Shown here one piece after another: positions 24,556 through 35,656 of a stretch of 64,000 nt of DNA (position 1 is its first letter; every line of letters begins with the position of its first letter). The position numbers and the translations under genes were made by a program. Location: contig CAXKVR010000051.1 of assembly GCA_964058845.1 (NCBI GenBank), forward strand, positions 1 through 64,000. Reading direction: 5' to 3'. Origin of the DNA: Carex sylvatica (lineage: Eukaryota > Streptophyta > Magnoliopsida > Poales > Cyperaceae). Below the pieces are notes generated by a model, which was not told the origin of the DNA, did no database searches, and saw nothing but the letters and a program-made list of their open reading frames with translations.

Positions 24556-24762
24556 GAGCCGCATGGTCTGTCTTAACTCAAAAGAGCATCTTTTGAGCTA
24601 ATACATATCGGCCATCTGATTTTAAACAGAGTCAATCCGATCACAGTCTATAATTTAAGAATCCTTTAATAGTTGTGTGCACAGATCTTAAAATGAATTG
24701 AATGATCCACATGTATTGACTCAAAAAATTCTTTTTTGAGTTAATGCTGAGGATACGAATTC
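24556..24762. mobile_element. MITE with 9-bp target duplication (Mutator-like family A)
   Basis: Perfect 9-bp direct repeats CGAATAAAC flank it (24547-24555 and 24763-24771). Inside are the inverted motifs TTAACTCAAAAGAGC (left) and TTTTGAGTTAATGC (right), and the right end reads GAGGATACGAATTC. The right end matches the MITE at 38190-38435, so both belong to one family. A 9-bp duplication points to Mutator-like mobilisation. Confidence 0.8.
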
Positions 24763-24771
24763 CGAATAAAC

Positions 24772-25452
24772 TCGCTTTCCCGACAAGTGTTAGACAAAAG
24801 ATTGCTTTTGCCCAATGATTGTCTCACCGCACGTGGGAATCTGTAATGGTGCACAGACAAAAAAAATATCTATATATTAATAAACTAAACTAAGGACGTG
24901 ATAGTAAATCTCCAGCTCAACTGAGCTAACATTGATATTCCTTTATATACAATTTGGGCTTATTCTCTGGCCTGTCTTGAACAAATCAGCAGACAAATAG
25001 ACCAAATTTTAGAAAGGCCCATGCTTAGTGTATATATGATTCTTTCCAATTCAATTTCTTTTGGATGAGACTCTTTAAAGTTAAAACCAATGTCGGCCTC
25101 TAAACCAACAGTGTCTTTTCAACCTATATAACACCAATTCTAAAATCTATCAAATCGACTGCAAACTGTAAATCTAAACCGTTAAAACCGATCTATGAAT
25201 GATAGATAGAGGAAAACATATATTATAATTTTATAAATGATCATTATAATGGAACTGACAGCATCAACATCAAGTTTAACTATTATATTACCACATGCAA
25301 ATCTGTCGTGCAGACTTAAAGTCATAAATTCATAATAAACTAAATTTGACATTTAGTAATTATCATTTGATATCCCTATTAAACAAAATCAGGATAAATT
25401 TTACACAAAACAAAATGAAGGTACATGCACAGAACAAATATTGTGAAACTTC
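24772..25452. other. 3' flank of the racemase-family gene, non-coding
   Basis: AT-rich sequence containing the 3' untranslated region of the gene on the minus strand. No other feature seen. Confidence 0.55.
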
Positions 25453-26714
25453 TTAAAGTTTTTGTGTGCTGATTGATCTTGCCCGTCTAATAGCCTGTCT
25501 TGCCAAGAATTCGATTGGGTCGATGCAACTTTTAAGAAGGGGGTCGTCCTGTGGAAGGATTTGTGCCAAGTCATGTGATGCAAAGACAATGGTATTGACA
25601 GCCTTTACAAGAAGAACATAAATTGCTATTCTCAAGAGATTTCTCGCACCTACCATGTCCTTTCTTCTAAATGCGCTCCCCGCTGGTAACACTGCATGGT
25701 CCATTGTTGCTTTGTCTGGGTATATTACCTCAAATCCCTACTCCACAACAGTAGAGAGTGTTGAGTGTGGATTATCCCATTGTTAACTATATAAATACGT
25801 GGCTAAAATTACATCGATCATTGAAATTAATCTGTTGGCATTTGGTAACTTGGGATTTGAAGTTTCCTCCATTACATTTGGTAAAGAAACAATGTGCCAT
25901 TTATTATCTAGTACATTTATTTAAAAAATAAATGCCATTACATGGCTTGCATAAAAAAGCACAGTTGAAAAAAGCATGTCCCATTATTTAATCTGAGAAA
26001 AATATGAGAAATGTTTTTATTTTTTACCTCATTTTGTAGTTTGTCCTGATAAAATCTAGTGCTTAGGTTGCTATCACTTGAGAGGAGTCCAATTCGTACA
26101 TTGCTTCCAGCCTCAATTGGCTTCAGACTTGCTTCTTTGAGTTCCTTTGCAACATAATCACTGATGTGAAGAAACGGTACGGAACTATCTGTTCCAATCT
26201 CTTCATGCCATGCTTGCAAGCTATGACACGGCACAACAATGCAACAAGCTCCACATTTCTCCAAAAACATCCTCCTTTCTTTCAATTTCTCCACAATTAA
26301 CTTGCTCTGACTTCTCGAATCAGGCAAGTTATTTATATTAAAAACGGGATCATTGCAAACTATGAATGGAATAGCATCAGCTCCATCTTGAGAGCTCAGG
26401 TCAACAAGTTTTTGCAAGAAATGGAGAGTACAACAAGTTGATACACCACCTATTATTCCCACAGTATTATTTGGGAATTTGAGTGGTGCATCTTCAAGAA
26501 CACCTCTCGATGGTGTCAATGTTTCAGGATTCTTTGAGCCAGCTGCTACTCCATTTGTAAAATTGTTGTTGAAAAGAATAGATGATGAATGTGAATTGGT
26601 GACAGAACAAGAAGGCCGAAATTTAGTGAAGGTGCTATGCCGGTGAAAAAACTTGGGAAAGTGTACTGGAGAATAGATATAGCCACAAGAAATTGTTGTG
26701 ATTACTTCTAGCAT
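25453..26714 (-). CDS. Aspartate/glutamate racemase family protein, probably plastid-targeted
   Basis: Two exons (26714-26028 and 25737-25453, phase 0, GT-AG) give 323 residues. The first ~80 are Ser/Thr-rich and poor in acids, like a chloroplast transit peptide (inferred). The racemase fold starts at about 84 with VGIIGGVSTCCTLHFL, the usual nucleophile-loop glycine block. The first catalytic-Cys motif is VPCHSLQAW (Cys163). At the second catalytic motif, where bacterial Asp/Glu racemases have GCTE, this protein has VFASHDLAQILP (about 280-291) with no Cys. Members with two Cys interconvert D- and L-Asp or Glu without cofactor. The missing second Cys makes one-directional, altered or absent racemase activity possible. 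The ATG at 26714 opens the frame, and an upstream untranslated exon is possible. Confidence 0.85.
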
Positions 26715-28890
26715 ATTAATTTAGATGCAAATGAAATACCCTCCTAATTTTACACTAATTAATCTCTCAACACTCCTCTGTAATGGGATCCAATAGAAGT
26801 CAAATCCATAAACCAAAATAGAGGTGTCATGTTTCCTGAAAGAAAGAGAGAAAAATAGTTAGCAAATGCAAAACTTTAGCCAACCCAGCAAAAGAAATTA
26901 GAAAGTTGAGGAAAATACACAACTAATAGTAGATCAGAAATCGTAATCAAAGATTATCTCAAGAGAGAACCGGAAATAGATGTTGTTGAACCAGACATTG
27001 CCAAATAAGAGCTTGATTTGTAATCAAACAAGGAGCAAACCTATCATCAGGCTTTGATTTTTCTCTCTTTGAGCCGTGAAGAAAATAACAACTTGAAGAG
27101 AATAGTGAACAGAGACAAATACTGACAAATAAAAATTTAAAGGACAACACAGCTGATAAAAAGATTGAAAGCGACGCTACCTCAATAATTGAGTTCTAAT
27201 TTATTAATATTGTCTACTTTAAATAATGACAATATGTTTCATTAAAAGGGAAGAGATTTCCAAATATCACCATGAGAAATAATCAAATATAATGAACTCA
27301 ATCTAACATCAATTAGTTGTCTATATAATAATTTGTGTTTTAAAATACGCATCTAATTAATAGAAACTAAGAATTTAATTTTACCAGATATTTTCCTAAA
27401 GCGGGTGAATTTGGTCCAGAATCCATGCACAATAAGGCGCTTAGTATCAGAAGGAATCTTCATTTGTTTTATGGCGAACTGAATCCGACTTGGTATTTCT
27501 ATTTACTGTGCCAAGGTTCAAAGAATCTAAAGCTCAGCAAATATTGACAAAACAAGTGTGCATCCTCTCACAATCACACACATAAATTTAAAACAATAAG
27601 GATACACAGGTTCTCTAAAAAAAAAAAAGATAAGGATAGACAGGTTTGCAATCAATACAAACAAATCGGGCCAATGAAGGTGTGACGCATCCAGTGGCCA
27701 CACACATAAATGACAAAAGCACACATGCTTGTCAGTTGTCATTGTCAATAGTTGTTATTACCAGAAAAAATGACTCCAACAGTAGATAATTAGAAAAAAA
27801 GAATAAACAATTTCCTTTTAACTTAGCTTTTATAATTGACGAGGGTTCAAATGCCTTTATTTTTTGTGCCTCCATCATGTTTTCATTTTTAAAGTTTAAA
27901 ATTTAAACATCAAAATAAAACTGTTAGATGTGATCTATATTATTTTCTCTATGTGCTCATAAAAAATTAATATATTTTGATTTTGCTTTTATATGAATCA
28001 ATAAGTTGAAAAATCAACGTCTAGAAATTATCTACATTAGTATACATTTTTACAAGTTCAAAATGACAACCAAAATAAAATTAAAATGTCATAATTTTTA
28101 CATGTGCATAGATAAAATGATGTAGTTCATATCCAATAGTTTTATTTTGAATTTTAAGATTTAAATTTTGAGTTATCAAAGTTTATAAAAATAGAGGCAT
28201 GATGAAGACAGTTGAACCGTCCTCTTTCTAATTTTCTTTTGCCATATCCAATACTTATCAGAGTAAAGATCCGCATTGAAGAATCCAGCAAACAAATTAA
28301 TAAAAAGAAAATAGTAAACTGAGGCATCTGAGTTCCCTCTTCTCTACTAGGCCCCATGTCAAAATTTACTCCAATGCCATCACAACTGTCCAATACAACA
28401 TATAACAGAAGCTTTCATTTGGATATTTGCCCATATAAACAAAAATTGGAACACTTTTAGTAGAAGAAAAAGATATGCCGGTTGTACCAACAAAACAATT
28501 GAGCCAGAGCTAAAGAGAGATTAGACCATGAGCTAGAACTACAGAGAGATTAGACCATGTTCAGCCAGAGTGACAATTAAGAAAATGACAAACTTAAGTC
28601 AAAACAAAAAGGAGGGCTAAGATGAGAAAAAAATGCTAGAGACATGATCCAATTTCTGACATCAAGTGCTGAGTGGTCAGAAAGAAAAACAAAAAATTAG
28701 AAGGAAATGCTAACAATTTAAACAAAAAATAAAAACGTTTGAGAACCCATCATTGGCCAGCAAATGTGGTTTGCAACAATTTGACAATAATTAGTTCACA
28801 CTCTCAAACAAACAAAAAAAATACACATGAGACACTTAGTAGTCACTACTTAAGTTTCTCAAAAAACATGAGAAAGAGTTGGGTTATCTA
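26715..28890. other. Intergenic between two minus-strand genes
   Basis: Contains the promoter and 5' leader of the racemase-family gene and the 3' flank of the membrane-protein gene. Sequence is AT-rich with no further coding region or clear repeat. Confidence 0.55.
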
Positions 28891-30697
28891 TTACTTCAAT
28901 TTAGATTTAGCAGAACTCTTTAGGGGCTTAGCAAGTGACACAGGCTGCTTACTTGTGACTGCCTTCTTCACATTGTAAGTAATAGAGGAGAATGCCAATA
29001 TGAGTGCAAGGAAAACTGTAGGGTACAAATAAACAGATGATGCTGGATCCACATTTGCTGGCTTTCCAAAAATGCCCTCCTTAACGAGACCCCACACAAC
29101 CAATAGTGTTCCAAACAATGTCATTCTACCAGGTTTGATAAGACCAACCAATGCACCCGCAACACAAAAGTAGCTACCAGCAAGAATCTCTAGCCGTTGG
29201 AGATCAACTACGGCAGAGGTGTTTTTTGCATTGGTGAGATTGTACATGTCAAACAGATCACCCCACTTGGGAAATGACATGTCAGCGAGGAGTGAGGTGG
29301 CAATAGCACCAGGGTAGAGAAGGCCTTTTACAACTGAGGGAGGGAATATCTCGTTTGCTACTAGTTGGGATGATGTCACTTGTATAGGTGTAGTGCAACT
29401 TCCTGCTCTGCATGGTACCCTGCCATCACAAAACCAAGCAAACCAAACTTAAATCGATACGTATCTTGTACCATATGAAATCTTCCCATAAGATTTTTTT
29501 TTATTTGTTATTTTTTGTTGTTGTTGTTTTGGTTGATAGAAATTGTACTTTATCACCAACTTTCATTCATCACTGAAGCAAACTGAAAACCACATCACCA
29601 GTTTTCTTTACAATGCATTTTATATAAGTTAAAATTCACACAACATTAACTATGTAGTTTTGATCTTAAAAATATCTAGCTTCTACATCATTTTGAATTC
29701 TCCAATATCTCTATAACACCACAACTCATGGTATCAGAGATTAAGCAAGTGGTGACTTGATGAGTAAACCACTGCTGAACATGGCCGACATGATAACGTG
29801 GCCGCCACTAAAGACCTAGATGATTAGTTTTTTTTTTTTTTTTTATGTGTTTGATTTTCCTTATCATAGTTTCTTTTCTGTTTTACTTTTCTAACAGCCA
29901 TGTAATCCGATCTTCTTAATACCTTTGCCCCTTTTAAAAAATTTATGTTAGCAAAGCCTACTTCAAAAAAAAAAAAAAAAGAATTATCATGAGCCAACCC
30001 TTTGAATTCTTTGAAACTGATGTTGTACTTTGAACATGGTACGAACCTCCAACACAATTCTCATGAGCCAACACAATTTTCCAATTAAGGACAGCACAAT
30101 TCATGCCTTGCAACTAACTGCAGCAAGTGGTTAAATGTAATTATTACACTTTTATTTTCAGCAATTTCGCATAGTGGTTCAGAGATCTATGAGGAGTATA
30201 CAAGTTGTTAAACATAATGCTATCCGTACAATTAAAGATCAATGAGGAAAACATCACCCGATGCTTGACATAAATTCAAACACTCCACTTAATTGAATTG
30301 ACTGCCACAAGTTGCAATATTTTGCAGTAATCCGATCATTGACTATCATTGTTCCACTACAGATCCACCTCAATTTCCAATTAAACTTCATCATTTTTTT
30401 TTAACTTTGAGTATAAATCAACCTCAATTTTCAAATCTAAGACCACAACCATGAGATCATAATTGTAAATTGCAAGTCACACTAAACCAATCCTGAGACA
30501 GAACCGCCTAAAGACCTCAACTAACCTCTCAAAAACGAATCTGAGTTGCAGAAAAGAGAGAAAAATTGAGGGGGTGAGAGGTAAGAGCACCTGAAGAGAG
30601 GGACCTGGAAAATGATGAGAAGAAAAAAGAGGCGGGAGGCGTAGCTCGCTATCTTCTTGCCCGTCCACCCACTTCCTCTTTCCACTTGCCCCGCCAT
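28891..30697 (-). CDS. Small plant integral membrane protein of unknown function
   Basis: Two coding exons (30697-30591 and 29419-28891) with GT-AG junctions encode 211 residues. The start MAGQVERGSG was chosen because it precedes a hydrophobic segment, RLFFLLIIFQVPLF (about 22-35). In-frame sequence upstream gives an alternative ATG at 30724 that would add nine residues. Further hydrophobic segments follow: about 58-72, a long stretch covering FCVAGALVGL and TLFGTLLVVWGLV, and LYPTVFLALILAF near the C-terminus. The tail is Lys/Ser-rich and ends SAKSKLK, possibly a cytosolic basic end. I do not recognise a named family or catalytic motif. The exon layout and clean splicing support a real gene. 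A 1.2-kb intron separates the exons. Confidence 0.78.
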
Positions 30698-30849
30698 TTC
30701 TCCAAAAACAACCCTTAAAAACAAAAAAATTAGATCAAACTAAAGTAAACCAATTTCTCCTTCCAAAGACCCTGCCTCCTCCTGCTCCGACTCCGACCGA
30801 CTCCCCTATAATTGACGTCGACGGATCTATTTTAATTCGTTCTCTCTTT

Positions 30850-30875
30850 CTCTTCTTCTTCTTCTTCTTCTTCTT
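30850..30875. repeat. (TTC)n microsatellite
   Basis: About eight TTC triplets in a CT-rich tract roughly 155 bp upstream of the membrane-protein start. CT-rich tracts are common in plant 5' leaders and core promoters. Confidence 0.85.
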
Positions 30876-30879
30876 AATC

Positions 30880-31903
30880 GCCGACCGGGCGACTATTCAT
30901 GATTGCTTTTTAATGTCTTAATTTAATCAAAATTTCGATTTACGGACTTGGAGGTGGAACGGGCTTTCTTTAAGCTAATATTGGGCCTCAATGAATCAGT
31001 TGAGAGATTAAAGGTAAACCTCTAGGCCCAAACGAATTCTACTTTTTGATCCCAGTGAGCATCCTGGATCTCTCACAATTGGAGCACCAAGCACATGGAA
31101 TTATGGGGTCATCTTGAATTCCCTCATTATTCTAGTCCACTATATCTATTTCCTTATTATTTTATTTTCCAATTTTTTTCAAGGCGTCACTTTTCCTTTA
31201 TTTGTTTTTTTTTTTCGTTCAGTTCATCTTCTTCCCCTTCTATGAAGTAATTGGTGATTTAGTTGTAATAGTGTGTATGAATGAATGCTTGATTGAATAC
31301 AAAAATGGACATGTACCATACAAATGAGCAAGAGGGAAGGATCTAATTATAGGAAAGTGCGAATGAGAATCAACAAAACTAAGAAATAATATAGACTTAA
31401 TTAACTCAAGAGCCAAGAACTTTCTAACTTAGAAAATGAGGATTAATTACAGAAATGTACATGTACTATGCAAATGAGCAAGGGAAAAGGAACTAATTAT
31501 AGGAGAGAGCGAATAAGAATTACCAAAAGCGAAGAACTTGATTAACCCAAGAGCGAATAACTTTCTAACTTAGAAAATAAAAAACTGCAGAGTAGGTCCG
31601 ATGGACATCACATCTCCTTTTGAGTTTGATGGGTTCCAAAAACGTCCAACCCGTTTTAATATTTGTGCTCACAAAATTAGAATGCACGAAGCAAATTGAA
31701 TGGTGATGAAGTCGATTGAACTTAAAAAGTAAAAAAGTAAAGTAGGTCAGATGTACTCCGCTGTCCGCTCTGTAAAATGAGACCTTCAGCAGTATAGATA
31801 CGTATAATTTCTTTAAACCAACGAAAGAACAGACACATGTACAAACACCAGAAGTAAAGTAGCATTTTTTTCCCCTCCCTTTGCGTCATACCTAGTCTTG
31901 ACC
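30880..31903. other. Intergenic
   Basis: Contains an imperfect direct duplication: GTACATGTACTATGCAAATGAGCAAG-like sequence near 31455 repeats sequence near 31308, together with about 100 bp downstream of each. No coding sequence. Confidence 0.55.
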
Positions 31904-32102
31904 CGAATTTGGATCACCCCAGGTACCTGACTCAAACAATTTTAAACGGACGGTTCAGGATCGTTCTCTTAACTTGGCACGGATCTCAAAGCAAAAATAA
32001 TGCTGGCTCCTGCGCTATTGGGGAATAAACACTGTTTTTGAGTTAATCTGGGTCGTCGGTTTCATTTTGCATTAGTCAGGTACCTGGGAGAATTCGGATT
32101 CG
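31904..32102. mobile_element. MITE with 28-bp terminal inverted repeats
   Basis: The left end CGAATTTGGATCACC runs into CCAGGTACCTGAC. The inverted right end is CGAATCCGAATTCTC, also running into CCAGGTACCTGAC. The flanks are GTCTTGACC and TCTTTGACC, a near-identical 9-bp duplication, which suggests a Mutator-like mobilised element of 199 bp. Confidence 0.72.
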
Positions 32103-32356
32103 TCTTTGACCCTTGGTATTTGGGACTTGGGAGTTATTAATTTTTAGTGCAAGTTGCTGAAAGATTCTTACAATTTTTTACTTATTCATAAAACAAATCT
32201 CACAACAACGATACTATGAAAAGTTAGGAATGTGCGTGACAGGTATCAATATTTGGACAATTATATTTGCATTTCCATCAATTATAAGTTTATCATATAT
32301 AGTGATAATTTTATTGCAATATTGAATAGTTTATCCAATACATTCTCCTGTTTGTA

Positions 32357-32388
<32 letters not shown>

Positions 32389-32801
32389 TGGCTAATATGC
32401 TTTCGGAAGCATATGATCCGAAGTGCTTACGGTCCAAATTTGAAATTTCAAAACTCAAAAAGTCGATCTGAACCATTCATCTTGTTCTCCATATTAATAT
32501 GTGTTTGGAGACAAAATTTTATATTTTTCTGAATTGTTTTACTATTTATTAAGTATTTTACAAAATTGTTGATCCAACGGTGGCGGCTGATTTTACTGTT
32601 TTGTTAAGCCACCGTTGGATCAACAATTTTATGAAATACTTAATAAATAGTAAAAAAAATTTAGAAAAATGTAAAATTTGATCTCCAAGTACATATTAAT
32701 ATGGAAAACAAGATGAACGGTTCGGATCGACTTTTGAGTTTTAAAATTTTAAATTTGGACTGTAAGCACTTCGAGTCATATGCTTCCGAATGCACATTAG
32801 C

Positions 32802-32833
<32 letters not shown>
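32357..32833. mobile_element. Long foldback MITE, copy A
   Basis: Arms of about 200 bp (32387-32585 and 32604-32810) are near-perfect inverted complements around the short spacer CTGATTTTACTGTTTTG. Both outer ends are (TA)n plus GAGAGAG. The arm contains ATCTTGTTCTCCATATTAAT and TTACTATTTATTAAG, shared with the element at 58610-59012. Insertion in TA tracts hides any target duplication. It is non-coding. Confidence 0.88.
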
Positions 32834-32839
32834 CTTATG

Positions 32840-33236
32840 TATAGTTTACATAGGTGACGTATGACACTTTATAATATTTCAGCCAAATCGTTTTAACAGA
32901 ACCTTGGATGAATGATTGTGGTTTAAAGCTGTAGTAGCTTATTTTATACACACAATATAATAAATTAAAGAAGTATATATATATAACATATTCTCAAAAT
33001 TGGCTACAAAATACAATTTAATCCATTCTAAAGATTCACTCCGGTAGAACCACAATAAAAGCCACGAAAAGTTTCTTCTCATTCTAGAACTCAAAAGATA
33101 TTAATGGCAAACTATATGTATCAACTATTATGACACGAAGGGAAAAAAAAAAAAAATTATCGTTCATAACACAATAACAGCGGCCTACGTACAACAGTAA
33201 AGAAGTAATTAATTGAACTGATTTATTTTGTTAAAA
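32840..33236. other. Intergenic, 3' flank of the LC8-like gene
   Basis: AT-rich, no coding sequence. Likely includes the 3' untranslated region of the minus-strand gene ending at 33237. Confidence 0.55.
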
Positions 33237-33991
33237 TCAAGAAGCTACTCCATTAAGAAGTTTGGTTTTGAATAACATTACAAGAAGCTTTTCCATTGAA
33301 AAATAAAGAAAGCAACCGTTTGCGTGCGTCACAAATGACCCGAAGCTCGTTCCGACAATGCAATGCCAGATAGGTCCATAAACTTTGTCGAACTCCTGTT
33401 ACAAAAAAAAAAAAGTCAAATTTTAGAAAAGATGACAATAAATTAACTGAAAATTAACCCAAAAAAGAAATATGAAAGTTGATGAGGGGAACATTGGTAG
33501 ATTCTCATCTTCTTTCTTTCTTTCAGAATTAAGAACATGACAACAAAAATGGAAGCAAAAAAATTCACCTTCTTGAGATCATGAGCCATTTGTCTCGGAC
33601 TAAACCGATCCATGCCGTCATGGACTCGGCGCGCACATCTTACGGCATGCAGCTGCATAAAGGGGGGCATGTCGGCAGCAATTACTTTCACTCCGAGCAC
33701 GGCCACCACATCTGCCGCCACATCTGTTATGGAATCATCAATGTGCGATGTCGATTTTCTTCCCGGGGTGAATTTCACACCTCGCCTTCCTGTTGTTGTT
33801 CCGTGCAGAAGATAAACCCTAGACTTGACAAGGCATGCGTCGTGCATTGGTGAAGGAGAAGCCAGTGGGGACAGCATCTTTGCATCACTGACACTGAGCC
33901 TCCTCATCTCTGGCACAATCACCGGTACTGCTTCCTTTTCTTTGCATTTGCTACTCGATTCTGTTTTTTTCGACCGGGGTCTTGTTTCCAT
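33237..33991 (-). CDS. Dynein light chain LC8-type protein with N-terminal extension
   Basis: Two exons (33991-33569 and 33395-33237, phase 0, GT-AG) encode 193 residues. The LC8 fold fills the C-terminal half: [18 protein letters not shown], then the highly conserved [15 protein letters not shown] and SFGSFVTH, then [19 protein letters not shown]8 proteins are dimeric hubs that bind short linear motifs. Plants lack cytoplasmic dynein, so they act in dynein-independent complexes such as nuclear pore assembly (family knowledge). The first ~100 residues are basic and Ser/Pro-rich and are not part of the fold. The start is the first in-frame ATG (33991). Upstream in-frame codons lack ATG before a stop. 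Confidence 0.88.
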
Positions 33992-35656
33992 TGATGTCGT
34001 TGTCACCACCGCTGCCGTAGTCAGTCTCTTGACGCCTGTTTGGGGTATAGGGATGGTGTTTGGTTTCGGTCAAATGTAGTGTGGATTGACAGATGCAGCA
34101 TTTGTAGTTTTTGTACTAATTAATATTAGTTAATTGGAGAAAAGAGAATCTCTAGGTGATTGATGATGATTGAGTCAGTACTCATTAGTGGTGCATGTGC
34201 TGTTACTGCACCTATTTAAATTGGTTGGGATAAAGAAATGCTAGTTTTTTTTTAATATATAATTTTCTCGCATATTTTAGAAGACAAAATTAGGAGCAGT
34301 CGTTGGAGGAGCTATTGGGTCACTCAAATTGTCAGTTATTCCATTAGACGGCGCCATGGTTTGGGGCTGATTTTGAGAATCTGGTTAGTGATGTTTGTAA
34401 TCTATTTGACTATTGCGCTTTATCTAGCGGGTCACTCATTGAATTGCAATTAACCATGACGACTATCTTGCAATGCCATGGAACAGACCTTAGTTTTATG
34501 GCCTCATTGCCATGTCAAGTTTCCCATAAATCATGATTAATTTCCAATAGCTTTAAAGTCAAATTTGATGAAAAAATTATTACTGATGTACAGCCATAAA
34601 TATAGCAACACAAGAGTTTGCATTCATTTGAATTCCTTATCCTTTTATTGTTAGGTACCTGCTTTTAGAAACGGCGGTGTAAACTACCAAACAGCACAAC
34701 ATACAAACATTAATTTGGAATTGTGCAACACTATTATATGATTACATCCCTAGAAAGTAGAAACGAAAAATCAAACAATGATAATTAGATGATTGGTGCA
34801 CGTGGTAGGTGTAATCGATGGATGAACCGGTTAATTCCTGACAAATAATTACTCGTTACAATATTGAGTTACGATCAATCTATTCCTTATCTCCTTTCCA
34901 CTGTTACAACCCCCAAACCTCAATTTTTTTGTATTCAGAGTTGTCCATTGCATGCTCAAATGAAAACGGGATGCAGAGCAATGGAGAAAGTGGGAAGGAA
35001 GAGAAAGAAGATAAATAATGATAAATGCTTATCCTTCTACTTATTTGTGAATTTGTATCATCAGAGTCAACTCAAATATTGAGTTACGATCTGGCCGTCC
35101 GATTTAAATCCACACTAATATTAAAGGCCCTGTGCGTTATAGGTATGAGTCGGAGCTCGGAATGATCCGAATTCTGATCACACACAGTCCGAAACTTAAC
35201 TTAAACCGTACGTTAATGTAGAGGATGCGGATTCCTCATTTGATAAAAATGAGAGAAAATGACTTGATTGGGGCAAAAGATAAGTACAAAAATCTATATT
35301 CGGTGATAATTCATGTCCAAAGAACGTATTGGTTAGTAAATTACTAAATTACCATCAAAATTACACGTAATACAATACTAGCGCATACCATATGTTGATA
35401 CAATAGATAGCATCAGTAAACTAATCAATGCTTTTAAACAATACAGGACCTCGGCATTCAATTCACAACGGAATGCAAAAACACCAATTGTAAATGACAT
35501 AAAAACTTAAAATGAGATCTAGCATCTGATAATTAACATGCATACAACATACAACATAAGCTACTTTTGCAAACGGCAAAACATAAGACAACAGGGGCAT
35601 TAAACTGTAGCTTCCTGAGACTATAGTAGATTCGACTAGACCTATAATACATCACA
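33992..35656. other. Intergenic between the LC8-like and TRAPPC2 genes
   Basis: Promoter of the LC8-like gene and 3' flank of TRAPPC2. GAGTTACGATC-like motifs occur at 34866 and 35082, but no bounded element or gene could be supported. Confidence 0.5.

Noticed and set aside
29729..29741. Primer-site-like TGGTATCAGAGA
   Set aside because: No LTR end with TG...CA and no retrotransposon domain nearby; too short to support an element.
33992..34009. Longer LC8-like protein starting at an in-frame GTG at 34009
   Set aside because: Plant nuclear genes rarely start at GTG; the first ATG in frame is at 33991.
34280..34600. Short less AT-rich segment upstream of the LC8-like gene
   Set aside because: Translations on both strands hit stops and match no family I recognise.
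35080..35240. Possible further MITE with a GAGGATGCGGATTCC end
   Set aside because: Only one end resembles the family A MITEs; the other end and a target duplication were not found.
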